Positions 49,232-58,245 of a stretch of DNA of 64,000 bases are shown here, piece by piece; within the stretch, counting starts at the first letter, position 1; each line of letters begins with the position of its first letter. The position numbers and the translations under genes are program-made. Origin of the DNA: DATBVX01 sp963696675 (GTDB lineage: Bacteria; Pseudomonadota; Gammaproteobacteria; Steroidobacterales; Steroidobacteraceae); the NCBI GenBank assembly GCA_963696675.1, contig CAVOLM010000055.1, positions 14,947 through 78,946 on the forward strand, read 5' to 3'. A model generated the notes under the pieces. The model made no database searches. It saw only the letters and a list, made by a program, of their open reading frames with translations, and was not told where the DNA came from.

Positions 49232-51042
49232 TCAAGCGGCCCACAGGATCAGGTGTTCAACGATCGGCCCGAGGGCGAGCGCCGGTACGAACGTGAGCGC
49301 GCCCACCAGCAACACTGTGCCGATCAAAAGCACGACAAACGTCGGTCCGTGGGTGGGCATCGTGCCCGCCGAGACCGGAATGCGCTTCTTTGCGGCGAGC
49401 GAGCCGGCTACCGCGAGCACCACGACGATGGGCCAGAAGCGCCCGAACCACATCGCCAGACCCAGCGCGGTGTTGTAGAAGGGCGTGTTGGCCGAGATTC
49501 CCGCAAATGCGCTGCCGTTGTTGTTGGCAGCCGAAGAAAATGCATACAGGATTTCGGAAAAGCCATGAGCGCCGGGGTTTGCGACACTCGAGGTGCCGGC
49601 GTCGACCGATACCGCGACCGCCGTTCCCACCAGAACGATGAAAGGCATGACCAGGATCGCAATCGAGCTCATCTTCATCTCGAAGGCTTCGATCTTCTTG
49701 CCGAGATACTCGGGCGTGCGCCCGATCATGAGACCGGCAATGAAGACGCCGATGATTGCGAAGATCAGCATCGAATAGAGCCCCGTGCCGACGCCGCCAA
49801 ACACCACCTCGCCGAGCTGCATCTGGAACAGCGGCACAAAGCCGCCGAGCGGCGTATATGAGTCGTGCATCGAGTTGACGGCACCACAGGAGGTCGCCGT
49901 GGTCATGGTCGCAAAGAGCGCCGAGGCTGCGATGCCGAAGCGCGCTTCCTTGCCCTCCATGTTGCCGCCCGGCTGAGTAGCGCTTGCCGTCTGATCGACG
50001 CCGAGACCGCCAATCAGCGGGTTGCCCTGCTGTTCGTTGTAGACGGCAACCGCGAGGAGCGACACGAAAAGAATTGCCATCGCCACGAACACCGCCCATC
50101 CCTGGCGCGTATCCCCGACCATGCGACCGAAGGTGTAGGTGAGCGCCATCGGGATCAGCAGGATCGCGAACATCTCCAGGAAATTCGTCAACGCGGTTGG
50201 ATTCTCAAAGGCGTGCGCGGAATTCGCATTCACGAATCCGCCGCCGTTGGTGCCCGAGCTCCTTGATGCTCTCCTGAGAGGCGATCGGACCCATCGCCAG
50301 CGTCTGCGTGCGGGTGGTCACGTCCTCTTGTACTGGTTTGCCCGACGCATCGACGACCGGATTGCCTTGCGCGTCGATCTTCGGCTGCTGGTAGGTGACG
50401 CTCTCGAGCGTCGTCACTTCCTTATAGGCGCTGAAGTTCTGAATCGCGCCCTGTGAGACCAGGACGATGGCAAGTGACGGTCGACAGAGGCAGCAACACG
50501 TAGAGCGTGATGCGGGTGAAGTCGACCCAGAAGTTGCCGATCGTCTTGGCGCTGTGCCGGGCCAGGCCGCGAATCAACGCGATGGCGACCACGATGCCGG
50601 TGGCTGCCGAAAAGAAATTCTGCACGGCGAGCCCCGCCATCTGCGTGAGGTAGCTCATGGTGACTTCGCCGGAGTAGCCCTGCCAGTTCGTGTTGGTGAC
50701 GAAGCTGACGGCGGTATTGAACGAAGAATCCGCACGACACGCCTGCAAAGTGCTGCGGATTCAGCGGCAGCCAGGCCTGCAGCCGCTGCAAGGCATAGAC
50801 GACGATGACACCGAGCGTGTTGAGGAGCAGAAGCGAGATTGCGTACTGCTTCCAACCCATCTCGCTCTTCGGATCGATCCCGCAGAGCCGATAAATGCCG
50901 CTGTTCGACGCGCGCGCCCACGCGCAATGGCCAGATCGCCTTGCCCTCGACTGACATTCGCCATGTAGAGCCCCACGGGCTTCACGCACAGGAGCAGAGC
51001 CAGCAGGAAGACGACGATCAGGATCAGTGATTCGATCATCAT
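49232..51042 (-). CDS. kdpA: potassium-transporting ATPase subunit KdpA (several frameshifts)
   Basis: The channel-like subunit starts at ATG 51042 (GGAG 8 bases upstream; MMIESLILIVVFLLALLLC). All four selectivity-filter regions can be read in order but in different frames: SFVTNTNWQGYSGE (about 50690), GTNGGGFVNANSAHAFENP after a change near 50265, TMTTATSCGAVNSMHDSY, and SSAANNNGSAFAG. Other changes lie near 50930-50960, 50725 and 50470. Total length (1811 bases) suits a protein of about 600 residues with a few indels, so the gene is probably intact in the organism. The kdpF stop overlaps its start (TGATG). Confidence 0.9.
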
Positions 51043-51131
51043 CAGAATTTCTCCGGCTTGATCAGCGCGTAGAGCAGATACACCAGGAGCCCGAGCGCGA
51101 GCAGAGCGCCGAGGAGATACATCCCGCTCAT
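51042..51131 (-). CDS. kdpF: KdpF small subunit
   Basis: A 29-residue hydrophobic peptide, MSGMYLLGALLALGLLVYLL followed by YALIKPEKF. The ending LLYALIKPEKF is the KdpF hallmark. It stabilises the Kdp complex between KdpA and KdpB. Its TGA overlaps the kdpA ATG. Confidence 0.92.
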   Translation of the reverse strand: MSGMYLLGALLALGLLVYLLYALIKPEKF

Positions 51132-51221
51132 TCGACACCTCCGATGCGCGACGACGGCCCGAATCAGCCAATGCGTCACGGCCCAGATCGCGATGACGAC
51201 GATGATGAATACGGCATCCAT
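51128..51221 (-). CDS. small membrane protein ahead of kdpF (one extra base)
   Basis: ATG 51221 opens MDAVFIIVVIAIWAVTHWLI, a single hydrophobic helix like the short unnamed proteins often found just before kdpF. As written the frame has no stop and runs into kdpF, giving a 59-codon fusion. If one extra base near 51145 is discounted, it ends RIGGVE and stops at a TGA overlapping the kdpF ATG (ATGA), the usual arrangement; 51128-51221 is 94 bases, 3n+1. Confidence 0.55.
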
Positions 51222-51329
51222 GGTCGGTGTGCTCCGCGGTTGAGGCCGAAGATTCTAGGTACGCGGCGGTGAGCGCAGCGTGAGTATTTCTGCCGATGAG
51301 CAGCGTCAATGACGCCGAGCCGGCCGGCT

Positions 51330-52209
51330 CTAGGTCAGGGGTGAGGCGAGCGCTAACTCGATGAATGCGTGGACCTTCGGCGTGTGCTGGCGACCGGCGG
51401 GGAATAGCGCAATCGACCGGTACTTTCGGTCCTGACCACGCCGACAGCACGCGGCGCAGCGCTCCGCGCGTCACATCTTCCTTCGCGATGGCTGCCGGCA
51501 GCAGGGCGATGCCGAGGCCATGCACGGCGGCTTCGCGGACCAGAGTGCTGTTGTTCGCACGCAGGCGAGCGGGGCCATCGACCCGAAGCTCGCGAGACAA
51601 GGTGATCAGGCGCCAGCCGCGCTGCGGACTGGTGCTGGACATGAGGAGCACGTGCTGAGCGAGCGCATCGCCATCCTTGGGGGTGCCGTTCTTCTCCAGG
51701 TACCCCGGGCTGGCGTAGAGGCCATACGCGAGCTCGCCGAGCTTCTGGCTGGGGAGTGTCACGCCTTCGACGTTCCCTAGGCGCAAAGACAAATCGAAGC
51801 CTTCGCGGATCAGGTCAGCCGAGCCGGTGGTGAGGTCCGCTTCGATTGCGACCTTCGGGTACTTTTGCGCAAACGCGTCGAGCCAGCGGCTCAGCCCATT
51901 CAGACCAAATTCCACATCCGCCGATACACGCAGCACACCCGCCGGCTCACCTCGCAACCCTGCTGCTGTGGCTTCAATTTCGGCGACGCTCGCCATGATG
52001 CCGAGCGCCTGCTCGTAGATCTGCTGCCCGACATCGGTGAGCCGAACGCGCCGCGTGGTTCGCTCCAGGAGGCGAATGCCGAGTTCTTGCTCGAGGTGCG
52101 CGAGGCTGCGGCTGATATGCGCCTTGTGGCTGCCGAGCGCATCTGCGGCCTTGGTGAAACTGCCGCTCTGCACAATTCTTACGAAGGCGGACAGCGAGCC
52201 GAGGTCCAT
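51330..52209 (-). CDS. LysR-type transcriptional regulator (one frameshift)
   Basis: From ATG 52209 the protein has the N-terminal helix-turn-helix LSAFVRIVQSGSFTKAADAL and LEQELGIRLLERTTRRVRLT, then a substrate-binding domain (VLRVSADVEFGLNGLSRWL, GLGIALLPAAIAKEDV). One extra base near 51405 hides the true end; in the next frame ALFPAGRQHTPKVHAFIELA runs to a TAG at 51330. Total length is 3n+1, about 293 codons, the usual size. It resembles the large group of LysR regulators of redox and detoxification genes; it is divergent from the acyl-CoA dehydrogenase, a possible target. A 14-base palindrome GAGCCGGCCGGCTC (51317-51330) touches its stop. Confidence 0.88.
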
Positions 52210-52474
52210 AATGTTGTAATGATAGTTAACAATAGGGTCGATTGCAGCCCTTTTATGTCGAGAGGGGCACCATTTCGAGGACGGCGCCTTGAGTTGCACC
52301 GCAACAACGCGGCGCAAGTTTGCTATTCGACCGCGAACCCTCGAACACCATTGCTTCCGGTGGAGGGGCGGGGCGCGCAGGGCGCGAATGACAGGATCGC
52401 CCGAGTCTTATCCTCTATGATTTGCGCCCCAATTCAGCCCCATCTGCACGCTGAAGTCCTGACTGGAGATCGCC

Positions 52475-53682
52475 GTGGCCACGCCCGCACGCAACACCGC
52501 GCCCAAGAACAGTCGACCACACGCACCCTCGATCCGATGGACCTGCTGATGTGCGCGGGCGGCTCACCGAAGAGGAGCAGATGGTGCGGGATTCGGTCGC
52601 GCGCCTCGTCGACGAAAAGGTGCTGCCGATCATCTCGGAATGCTTCGAACAGCACCGCTTCCCGCGCGAGATCGTGCCGGAGCTTGCCGAGCTCGGCCTG
52701 CTCGGCGTGTACCTCAAGGGTTACGGCTGCGCGGGCCTCAACGCGGTGAGCTACGGGCTCATCTGCCAGGAACTCGAGCGCGGCGACTCCGGCATCCGCA
52801 GTTTCGTCTCGGTCCAGACGAGCCTGTGCATGTACCCGATCTACGCCTTCGGGAGCGAGGCGCAGAAGCAGAGGTATCTGCCCGGAATGGCGAAGGGCGA
52901 GCTCATCGCCTGCTTCGGGCTCACCGAACCGCACGGCGGATCGGACCCGGCAAACATGAAGACCCACGCGCGCCGGCAGGGTAAGGACTGGATCCTGAAT
53001 GGCGCCAAGATGTGGATCACCAACGGCAGCATCGCCGACGTCGCGGTGGTCTGGGCGATGACCGATGACGGCATCCGCGGCTTCCTGGTCGAGAAGGCCA
53101 TGAAGGGCTTCACCGCGCAGGAGATCGAGCACAAGTTCTCGCTGCGCGCGTCGGTCACCTCGAGCCTGTTCTTCGACAACGTGCGGGTGCCCGATGAGAA
53201 CGTGCTGCCGGGAGTGACCGGCCTCAAAGGGCCGCTGTCCTGCCTGACGCAGGCGCGCTATGGCATCAGCTGGGGCGTGATCGGCTCAGCCCAGGCTTGT
53301 CTTGCACAACTGCTCGACTACACCAAGTCGCGCGTCCTGTTTGGCCGCCCGCTGCGACAATACCCAGGCGATCCAGCTCCGGCTTGCCGATCACGCTCGC
53401 CGCATCACCACGGCCCAGTTGCTCGCGCTGCAACTCGGTCGACTGAAGGATAAGGGCGAGATGACGCCCAGCCAGGTTTCGCTCGCCAAGTGGAACAACG
53501 TGCGCATGGCACTCGATGTGGCTCGCGATTGTCGCGACATGCTGGGCGGGTCGGGGATCAGCGCCGAGTACGTGCCGATCCGTCACATGCTCAATCTCGA
53601 GAGCGTGATCACCTACGAGGGCACCGAGACGGTGCACCAGCTCACGATCGGACGCGAGCTCACGGGCGTCAGCGCATTCTGA
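52475..53682 (+). CDS. acyl-CoA dehydrogenase, glutaryl-CoA dehydrogenase-like (three frameshifts)
   Basis: GTG 52475, with GGAG in front, starts VATPARNTAPKNS. Two frame changes near 52515 and 52548 lead through TLDPMDLL to RGRLTEEEQMVRDSVARLVD. The core has FGSEAQKQRYLPGMAKGE, CFGLTEPHGGSDPANM, GAKMWITNGSIADVAVVW and WGVIGSAQACLAQLLDYTKS. A third change near 53360 leads to TQAIQLRLADHARRITTAQL and the FAD/catalytic end ITYEGTETVHQLTIGRELTG. The catalytic Glu in YEGTETVH is the position used by glutaryl-CoA dehydrogenases. Length fits about 402 codons. Substrate is inferred only. Confidence 0.88.
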
Positions 53683-53969
53683 GACCACGCGGAGTTCCTT
53701 CCATCCAGGAGCGCGCATCCGCCCGCACGATGCGGATTGGCAGGTCGCCGATCGGCAGGGCCGGCTTCTCCCGGGCGACACGCGGGTCTGGATTCGCCGT
53801 ATCGATGCGATCCAAACGAGCTTCGACGTGCCACGCCGCGAGCAGCGCACCCAGAGCAATCCAGCTGACCGCGGCATCTCGATAACGCGAATGTAGCGCC
53901 GTGAATCTGCGCTTCACGGCAGCGCGCAGTTGTCGGACGAGTCTGACGAAACGGGTTGTTCGTGTTCAT
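53669..53969 (-). CDS. small membrane protein of unknown function (one extra base)
   Basis: ATG 53969 overlaps the upstream stop as TAATG and gives MNTNNPFRQTRPTTAR. One extra base near 53918 separates this from KRRFTALHSRYRDAAVSWIA, then LGALLAAWHVEARLDRI, a single membrane helix followed by a short polar domain ending EGTPRGLRMR. Span 301 bases is 3n+1. I do not recognise a family. The 3' end overlaps that of the acyl-CoA dehydrogenase gene by 14 bases. Confidence 0.55.
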
Positions 53970-54319
53970 TACATCACCTCATTCGCAACGGAATAGACTT
54001 TCGATTCAGCCGCGCGTTCTCGCGCAACGCGTCTGTCGGCGGCGACAAATACGTGTTTTGCAAGCGACACTTCCTCTGCGAGCACACCATCCGTCGGGTT
54101 CGCGTGTGCCGGCGAGCCCGCGAGGAGCAGATAGAGCGCGAGCGAAATCGTGAGCGCCAGCCAGTTGGCCGCAATGTCCCGGCGTCTCAGGTGGAGCAGG
54201 CGCGCCCGCGACAGTCGCAGCGAGAAGGCCTGCTCACCCGTGCCGCGGCGGGCATGAAAGGCGCGGGCGAATGATGTGCCTGGCTGAGGCTGGGTCTCGT
54301 GTCCGGTTGTCCTGCGCAT
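53969..54319 (-). CDS. small membrane protein of unknown function
   Basis: ATG 54319 has GGGAG 6 bases upstream (GGGAGTACAC), so I prefer it over the Met 15 codons earlier. The 116-residue product has a basic N-terminus (RLSRARLLHLRRRDIAAN), one helix (WLALTISLALYLLLAG) with a possible cleavage site at SPAHA, and a short periplasmic part rich in Ala, Glu and Val. Its TAA overlaps the next ATG. No family recognised. It is divergent from the two-component pair, so it may be a target or accessory of it. Confidence 0.6.
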   Translation of the reverse strand: MRRTTGHETQPQPGTSFARAFHARRGTGEQAFSLRLSRARLLHLRRRDIAANWLALTISLALYLLLAGSPAHANPTDGVLAEEVSLAKHVFVAADRRVARERAAESKVYSVANEVM

Positions 54320-54452
54320 GTGTACTCCCAAACGATCGATGCGGAAAACCCTGGCATTGGCCATTGGGCGCCGGCAGTGAGTGTCGGGAGTGAGGCAATC
54401 CGGGCAACGCGCTGATCAATTGTGGCGAATTCGGGCAGCGCGCCTCGAGTCG

Positions 54453-54481
54453 TTCAGACCGAAGCCGCGGGACTGTAGACT
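54453..54481 (+). promoter_or_regulatory. sigma-70-like promoter of the PdsR-like gene
   Basis: TTCAGA (54453-54458), a 17-base spacer and TAGACT (54476-54481). The expected start of transcription, about 7 bases later, falls on the ATG at 54488, so the mRNA would be leaderless. No Shine-Dalgarno sequence precedes the ATG, in agreement. Confidence 0.45.
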
Positions 54482-54487
54482 GCAGGC

Positions 54488-55177
54488 ATGAAGAAGCAGA
54501 TCGCGATCGTCGAAGACGAAGCGGCCATCAGGGCCAACTACGCGGCGGCGTTCGAGCGCAACGGCTATGCCGTGCGCACCTATCCGAATCGCAGGCTCGC
54601 CATGCAGGCATTCGATGCGCGGCTTCCCGACCTCGCCATCATCGATATCTCGCTGGAAGAGGAAGTCGAGGGCGGTTTTGAGCTGTGCCGGCAGTTGCGC
54701 GCGCAATCCGGGGAGTTGCCGATCATCTTCCTGACGGCGCGCGACAGCGAAATCGATGCGATATCGGGCCTGCGACTGGGCGCAGATGATTTTCTCACCA
54801 AGGACATCAGCCTCGCGCATCTCATCGCGCGCGTCGTCGCACTCTTCAAGCGTATCGAGGCCCGCAGTCGCCCGGTGAAGGCAGCCCAGATCGTGCGCCG
54901 TGGACCGCTGGTGCTCGACGCCGAGCGGCTACAGGTCACATGGAATGAGCAGCCTGTGCCGCTGTCGCTCACGGAGTTCTGGATCGTGCACGCGCTTGCC
55001 GAGCACCCGGGGCACGTCAAGAATCGCCAGCAACTCATGGATGCAGCAAACGTCGTCCTGGACGACAACACGATCACCTCGCACATCAAGCGCGTGCGCC
55101 GCAAATTCGCGGCCGTGGACTCGTCCTTCGCTGCCATCGAAACGATGTACGGGATGGGATATCGCTGGTTGGAGTGA
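54488..55177 (+). CDS. pdsR: response regulator, dedicated-sortase-system type
   Basis: The 229-residue OmpR-type regulator has the receiver AIVEDEAAIRANYAAAFERN with Asp in LAIIDISLEEEVEGGF, switch residues FLTARD and Lys in LTKDISLAHL. Its winged helix is LSLTEFWIVHALAEHPGHVK, then TITSHIKRVRRKF and IETMYGMGYRWLE. The unusual IDISLEEEVEGG loop and the LAEHPGHVKNRQQLM segment match, from memory, the proteobacterial dedicated sortase system regulator (PdsR, TIGR03787). The kinase gene follows immediately (TGA then ATG). Regulator function is certain; the subfamily is less so. Confidence 0.75.
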   Translation: MKKQIAIVEDEAAIRANYAAAFERNGYAVRTYPNRRLAMQAFDARLPDLAIIDISLEEEVEGGFELCRQLRAQSGELPIIFLTARDSEIDAISGLRLGADDFLTKDISLAHLIARVVALFKRIEARSRPVKAAQIVRRGPLVLDAERLQVTWNEQPVPLSLTEFWIVHALAEHPGHVKNRQQLMDAANVVLDDNTITSHIKRVRRKFAAVDSSFAAIETMYGMGYRWLE

Positions 55178-57272
55178 ATGCCGCTTCGCTACCAGCTGCT
55201 GCTCCTGAGCCTCCTGACACTGCTGTTGCCCTGGGCCGGCTGTCGCTATGCGCGCGAGATGGAATCCGCTCTGCGCGACGGACAGGAGCAGGCGTTGCTC
55301 GCGACCGCATCGACCCTCGCCAACTTGCTGACTGCGAAGCCTGAGCTGTTCGGTACCGACAGCAACTCCAGTGAACCATTCGACGCGAGGACAGGAGATC
55401 TATACGCGCATCGCCTGACGACTCCAGCGCTGTTGGACGGTTTCGTGGACGACTGGGGTCTGGCACCTGAGCCTCTTTTCGCAGCTCACGGCAGTGGGTG
55501 CGCCACTCAGCGTCGAGTACGCAGCGGCGGTGGACGAAACCAGCTTGTATCTGATGCTCGTGGTCACCGATCCCACGCCCAGGCTCGAGCAGTCCAACGA
55601 CCCATCGGCGCCGCTGCGTTCGCGCGGTGATCAGGTTTGGCTGGCGTTCGATTCGCCCGCTGGAAGCAGTGAGCTGTATCTGCTGGCGACGCAGGCCCCC
55701 GGGTTGCTGAGCGCTCGCCGACCGACAACTTCGACTTACGGTGAGCGTCGCGAAGTGATCGAGCCGCGCATCCAGGCCTTCTGGCAGCCGGTGCACAGCG
55801 GGCTATCAGCTCGAGATCCGCCTCCCGCGCGCGATGGTGGGCAAGCACCTGGGCTTCGAGGTTGTCGACGTCGGAGCACGCGATGAGTTGCCGGTTCGAG
55901 TCGGCACCCTCGATCCGGCTGTACGCACCAGCCCACCGGGAAGCTCGTCGTGCCGTCAGCCGACACTGGCACTGGCACTCGAGCCCCTGCTGCCCGCTGA
56001 CACGCGTGCAGTCGTCGCCGACGCGAGCGGCTGGGTTCTCGCCGAGGCGGGCTCGCTGGGACCCAGGCCCCGCCGATCCGTACGAATCGGTGAGCAAGTC
56101 GCGCAACGAGTGGCGCGATGCTCTCTACCGTCGAGTGCTTGAGACGGGCGAACGCCTTCCCGCCCGCGCTCCTCAACTGGATCGCCTCAGTGGAGCTCCG
56201 GTCGACTCGGCGCTTGATGGCAGACGCGCGGCGCTGTGGTTTCGACTGCCCGACGAGCGCCGCATCCTGCTCGCGGTAGCGGTGCCGATAGTTCGCGAGG
56301 GCACGCCTGGTGGTGTGCTGCTGCTCGAACAGGCCGGCGATCGGCTGCTTACCCTGCGCAGCCAGGCATTGACGAGGCTCCTCAATCTGACTTTGCTCGC
56401 CAGCGGCCTCGCAGTTCTTGCCAGCCTGGCGTTCGCAGCACTCCTGGGCATGCGCCTGCGACGACTGCAGCGGGCCGCCGAAACTTCTTTGACCCACGAT
56501 GGCCACGTGATCAATGCGGCAATTCCTGACACCGGCGCACGCGACGAGCTCGGCGATGTCGCGCGCAGTTTCGCGACCTTGCTCGCGCGCTTGAATGAGT
56601 ACACCGAGTACCTGCGCACGCTCGCGGGCAAGCTCGCGCACGAGCTGCGCACCCCGCTGACCATCGTCCGCTCCTCACTTGAGAACCTGGAATCGGAACG
56701 GCGGAGCGACGGCCCTTATCTGCAACGCGCACGCGAAGGCACGGATCGGCTGCAGGCGATATTGAGCGCCATGGGCGCGGCCTCGCGCACGGAAGAAGCG
56801 ATACGCCACGCGGAGCGCACGCGCTTCGACCTGGCTGAGCTGGTGCGCTCCAGTACGCGTGCCTACGGCGACGCCTTTGCGACGCATCGATTCAGCGCCC
56901 GTGTTCCCGAGGGCCCGTGTGAGTTCACTGGGGCGCCAGGACTTGATCGTGCAGCTTCTGGACAAGCTGGTCGACAACGCGGTCGACTTCAGCGCTGCCG
57001 GCTCGATCATCGAGATCGCGCTGGAGCTGCAGAGCGAGTATTTCGTCCTCAGCGTGCAGAATGAGGGCGAGCCGCTGGCCGACGAGGTTCGCGCGCGGCT
57101 GTTCGAATCGATGTACCAGCAGCGGCATGATGCGCCCGGAAAACCGCACTTCGGCCTGGGCCTGTATGTCGTGCGACTGATTGCCGAGTTTCATGGCGGC
57201 GGTGTGTTCGCGGAGAATCTGCCGAACCGGCATGCGGTCAAAATCGGGGTCCGAATCCACTCGATGCCGTAA
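55178..57272 (+). CDS. pdsS: sensor kinase, dedicated-sortase-system type (about four frameshifts)
   Basis: The start MPLRYQLLLLSLLTLLLPWA, with GCRYAREMESALRDGQEQAL and a predicted extracytoplasmic domain (GDLYAHRLTTPALLDGFVDD, then VEYAAAVDETSLYLMLVVTD and DQVWLAFDSPAGSSELYLLA), matches the PdsS-type kinase (TIGR03785) as I remember it. A second helix near residue 405 and HAMP-like linker precede LAGKLAHELRTPLTIVRSSL with the phospho-acceptor His. The ATPase part is LLDKLVDNAVDFSAAG and HFGLGLYVVRLIAEFHG. Frame changes lie near 55467, 55805, 56070 and 56930; all domains are present in order. Substrate and signal are unknown. Confidence 0.75.
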
Positions 57273-57565
57273 TCGGATCCGGATTGTCGGGGGAATTTAC
57301 AGCAGCGGGCCCCCTGGCGACTGGGGGAGGGCCGAACGCCGGCCGGGATTAAGTCGCCCTGGCCAGGCGGGAGCTGGGTTCCGTGAACTGACGCACAGAG
57401 CGGCACACGGGAAGAGGCAAGGCAACCGGGTGAGAAGGGGAATATCCGGCTTGAAAAGGAGCCCGAACGGATGCCGTCGGGGCTTCTTACACTTCCTGAG
57501 TCCAGGGGTCACTCCTGAGGCCGGGTTTTGAGCTAACTTACTGACTGAAAAGCTCTTTGTTTGAA
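57273..57565. other. non-coding stretch upstream of the PEP-CTERM gene
   Basis: About 290 bases with no supportable gene on either strand. It holds the start of the sigma-54 promoter at its right end. An enhancer site for a sigma-54 activator would be expected here, but I could not identify a convincing inverted repeat. Confidence 0.5.
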
Positions 57566-57580
57566 TGGCACGTCAGTTGC
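57566..57580 (+). promoter_or_regulatory. sigma-54 (RpoN) promoter
   Basis: TGGCACG-TCAG-TTGC (57566-57580) matches the -24/-12 consensus TGGCACG-N4-TTGC at every fixed position. Transcription would begin near 57592, about 80 bases before the PEP-CTERM start codon at 57672. Known PEP-CTERM genes are often driven by RpoN with the PrsR activator, which supports the call. Confidence 0.88.
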
Positions 57581-57671
57581 TTTGTTCAGGTCAACCGGCG
57601 TGGAAGGCGTCGGCGGCATGAAGAGCAAAAAGTCTAAGATTCAGAGAAGCGGCGACTATGAGGATCAAGAC

Positions 57672-58127
57672 ATGTTGACTTGCATAAGAAAGCTTAGCGG
57701 CGGAATTGCGGCAATCGGTTTGCTGATTGGTTTTGCCGGTCCCGCCAGCGCGGCATACATCGGGCAAAGTTCGAGTGATCTTTTCGGCCAAAACAACGTA
57801 TTAGGCCTGTTTGGAAACAACGACTTTGGCTCACTCGAAGACTTGGCCCCCTTGAGTAGTCAGGGTAATTTGAATTTAGGCAATTTCGGCTTCGGAAACC
57901 TGGACCTCGGAAACCTGGACCTCGGAAACCTGGACTTCGGAAACCTGGACTTCGGAAATCTGGATCTCGGTGACGGCGCGCTGCGGGACCTTCTCGCTCG
58001 CCTCATTGAAGCGCATCGTGATCATGGCACGGCCGTGCCTGTGCCTGAGCCCGGTTCCCTGGCCTTGCTATCGCTCGGTCTGATTGGCATGGGTGTGGCG
58101 CTGTCTCGTCGCCGCAGCCCGAGATAA
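57672..58127 (+). CDS. PEP-CTERM protein with pentapeptide repeats
   Basis: The 151-residue protein has a signal peptide (MLTCIRKLSGGIAAIGLLIG, cleaved near PASA), a run of seven five-residue repeats GNLNL, GNFGF, GNLDL x2, GNLDF x2, GNLDL, and a C-terminal exosortase sorting signal: VPEPGSLALLSLGLIGMG, then the basic tail SRRRSPR. It should be processed by an exosortase and exported to the surface or biofilm matrix. I choose ATG 57672 (AGGA upstream, proper signal peptide) over ATG 57618; frames extended further upstream would overlap the sigma-54 promoter. The exosortase gene itself is not in the window. Confidence 0.88.
   Translation: MLTCIRKLSGGIAAIGLLIGFAGPASAAYIGQSSSDLFGQNNVLGLFGNNDFGSLEDLAPLSSQGNLNLGNFGFGNLDLGNLDLGNLDFGNLDFGNLDLGDGALRDLLARLIEAHRDHGTAVPVPEPGSLALLSLGLIGMGVALSRRRSPR
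57864..57968 (+). repeat. 15-base tandem repeat coding for GNLD[LF]
   Basis: Seven in-frame 15-base units. GGAAACCTGGACCTC occurs twice (57894-57923) and GGAAACCTGGACTTC twice (57924-57953), then a diverged GGAAATCTGGATCTC (57954-57968); two more diverged units precede them. The identical central copies point to recent expansion. The protein pattern fits a pentapeptide-repeat beta helix. Confidence 0.9.
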
Positions 58128-58203
58128 CCAAGAAAGATAACGAAGAAGAAGAATCCCCGGGGTCTCGAATTAGACCGAAAAGAAAGGATCCCCGGACAGC
58201 CCG

Positions 58204-58232
58204 AAAGCCCCGCTTCAAGCGGGGCTTTTTTT
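58204..58232 (+). terminator. intrinsic terminator after the PEP-CTERM gene
   Basis: AAAGCCCCGCTT / AAGCGGGGCTTT hairpin followed by a run of T to 58232. It lies between convergent PEP-CTERM and gltD genes and mainly serves the plus strand, as the opposite side has only three T. Confidence 0.93.
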
Positions 58233-58245
58233 CGCCCGCTGCAGC

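Noticed and set aside
51317..51330. Palindrome GAGCCGGCCGGCTC as a regulator operator for kdp
   Set aside because: It touches the LysR stop and lies about 100 bases upstream of the kdp start; it may be just a weak hairpin, with no T run and no known KdpE-site resemblance.
57864..57968. CRISPR-like short repeats
   Set aside because: The 15-base units are contiguous, in frame and code for pentapeptides; there are no spacers and no cas genes.
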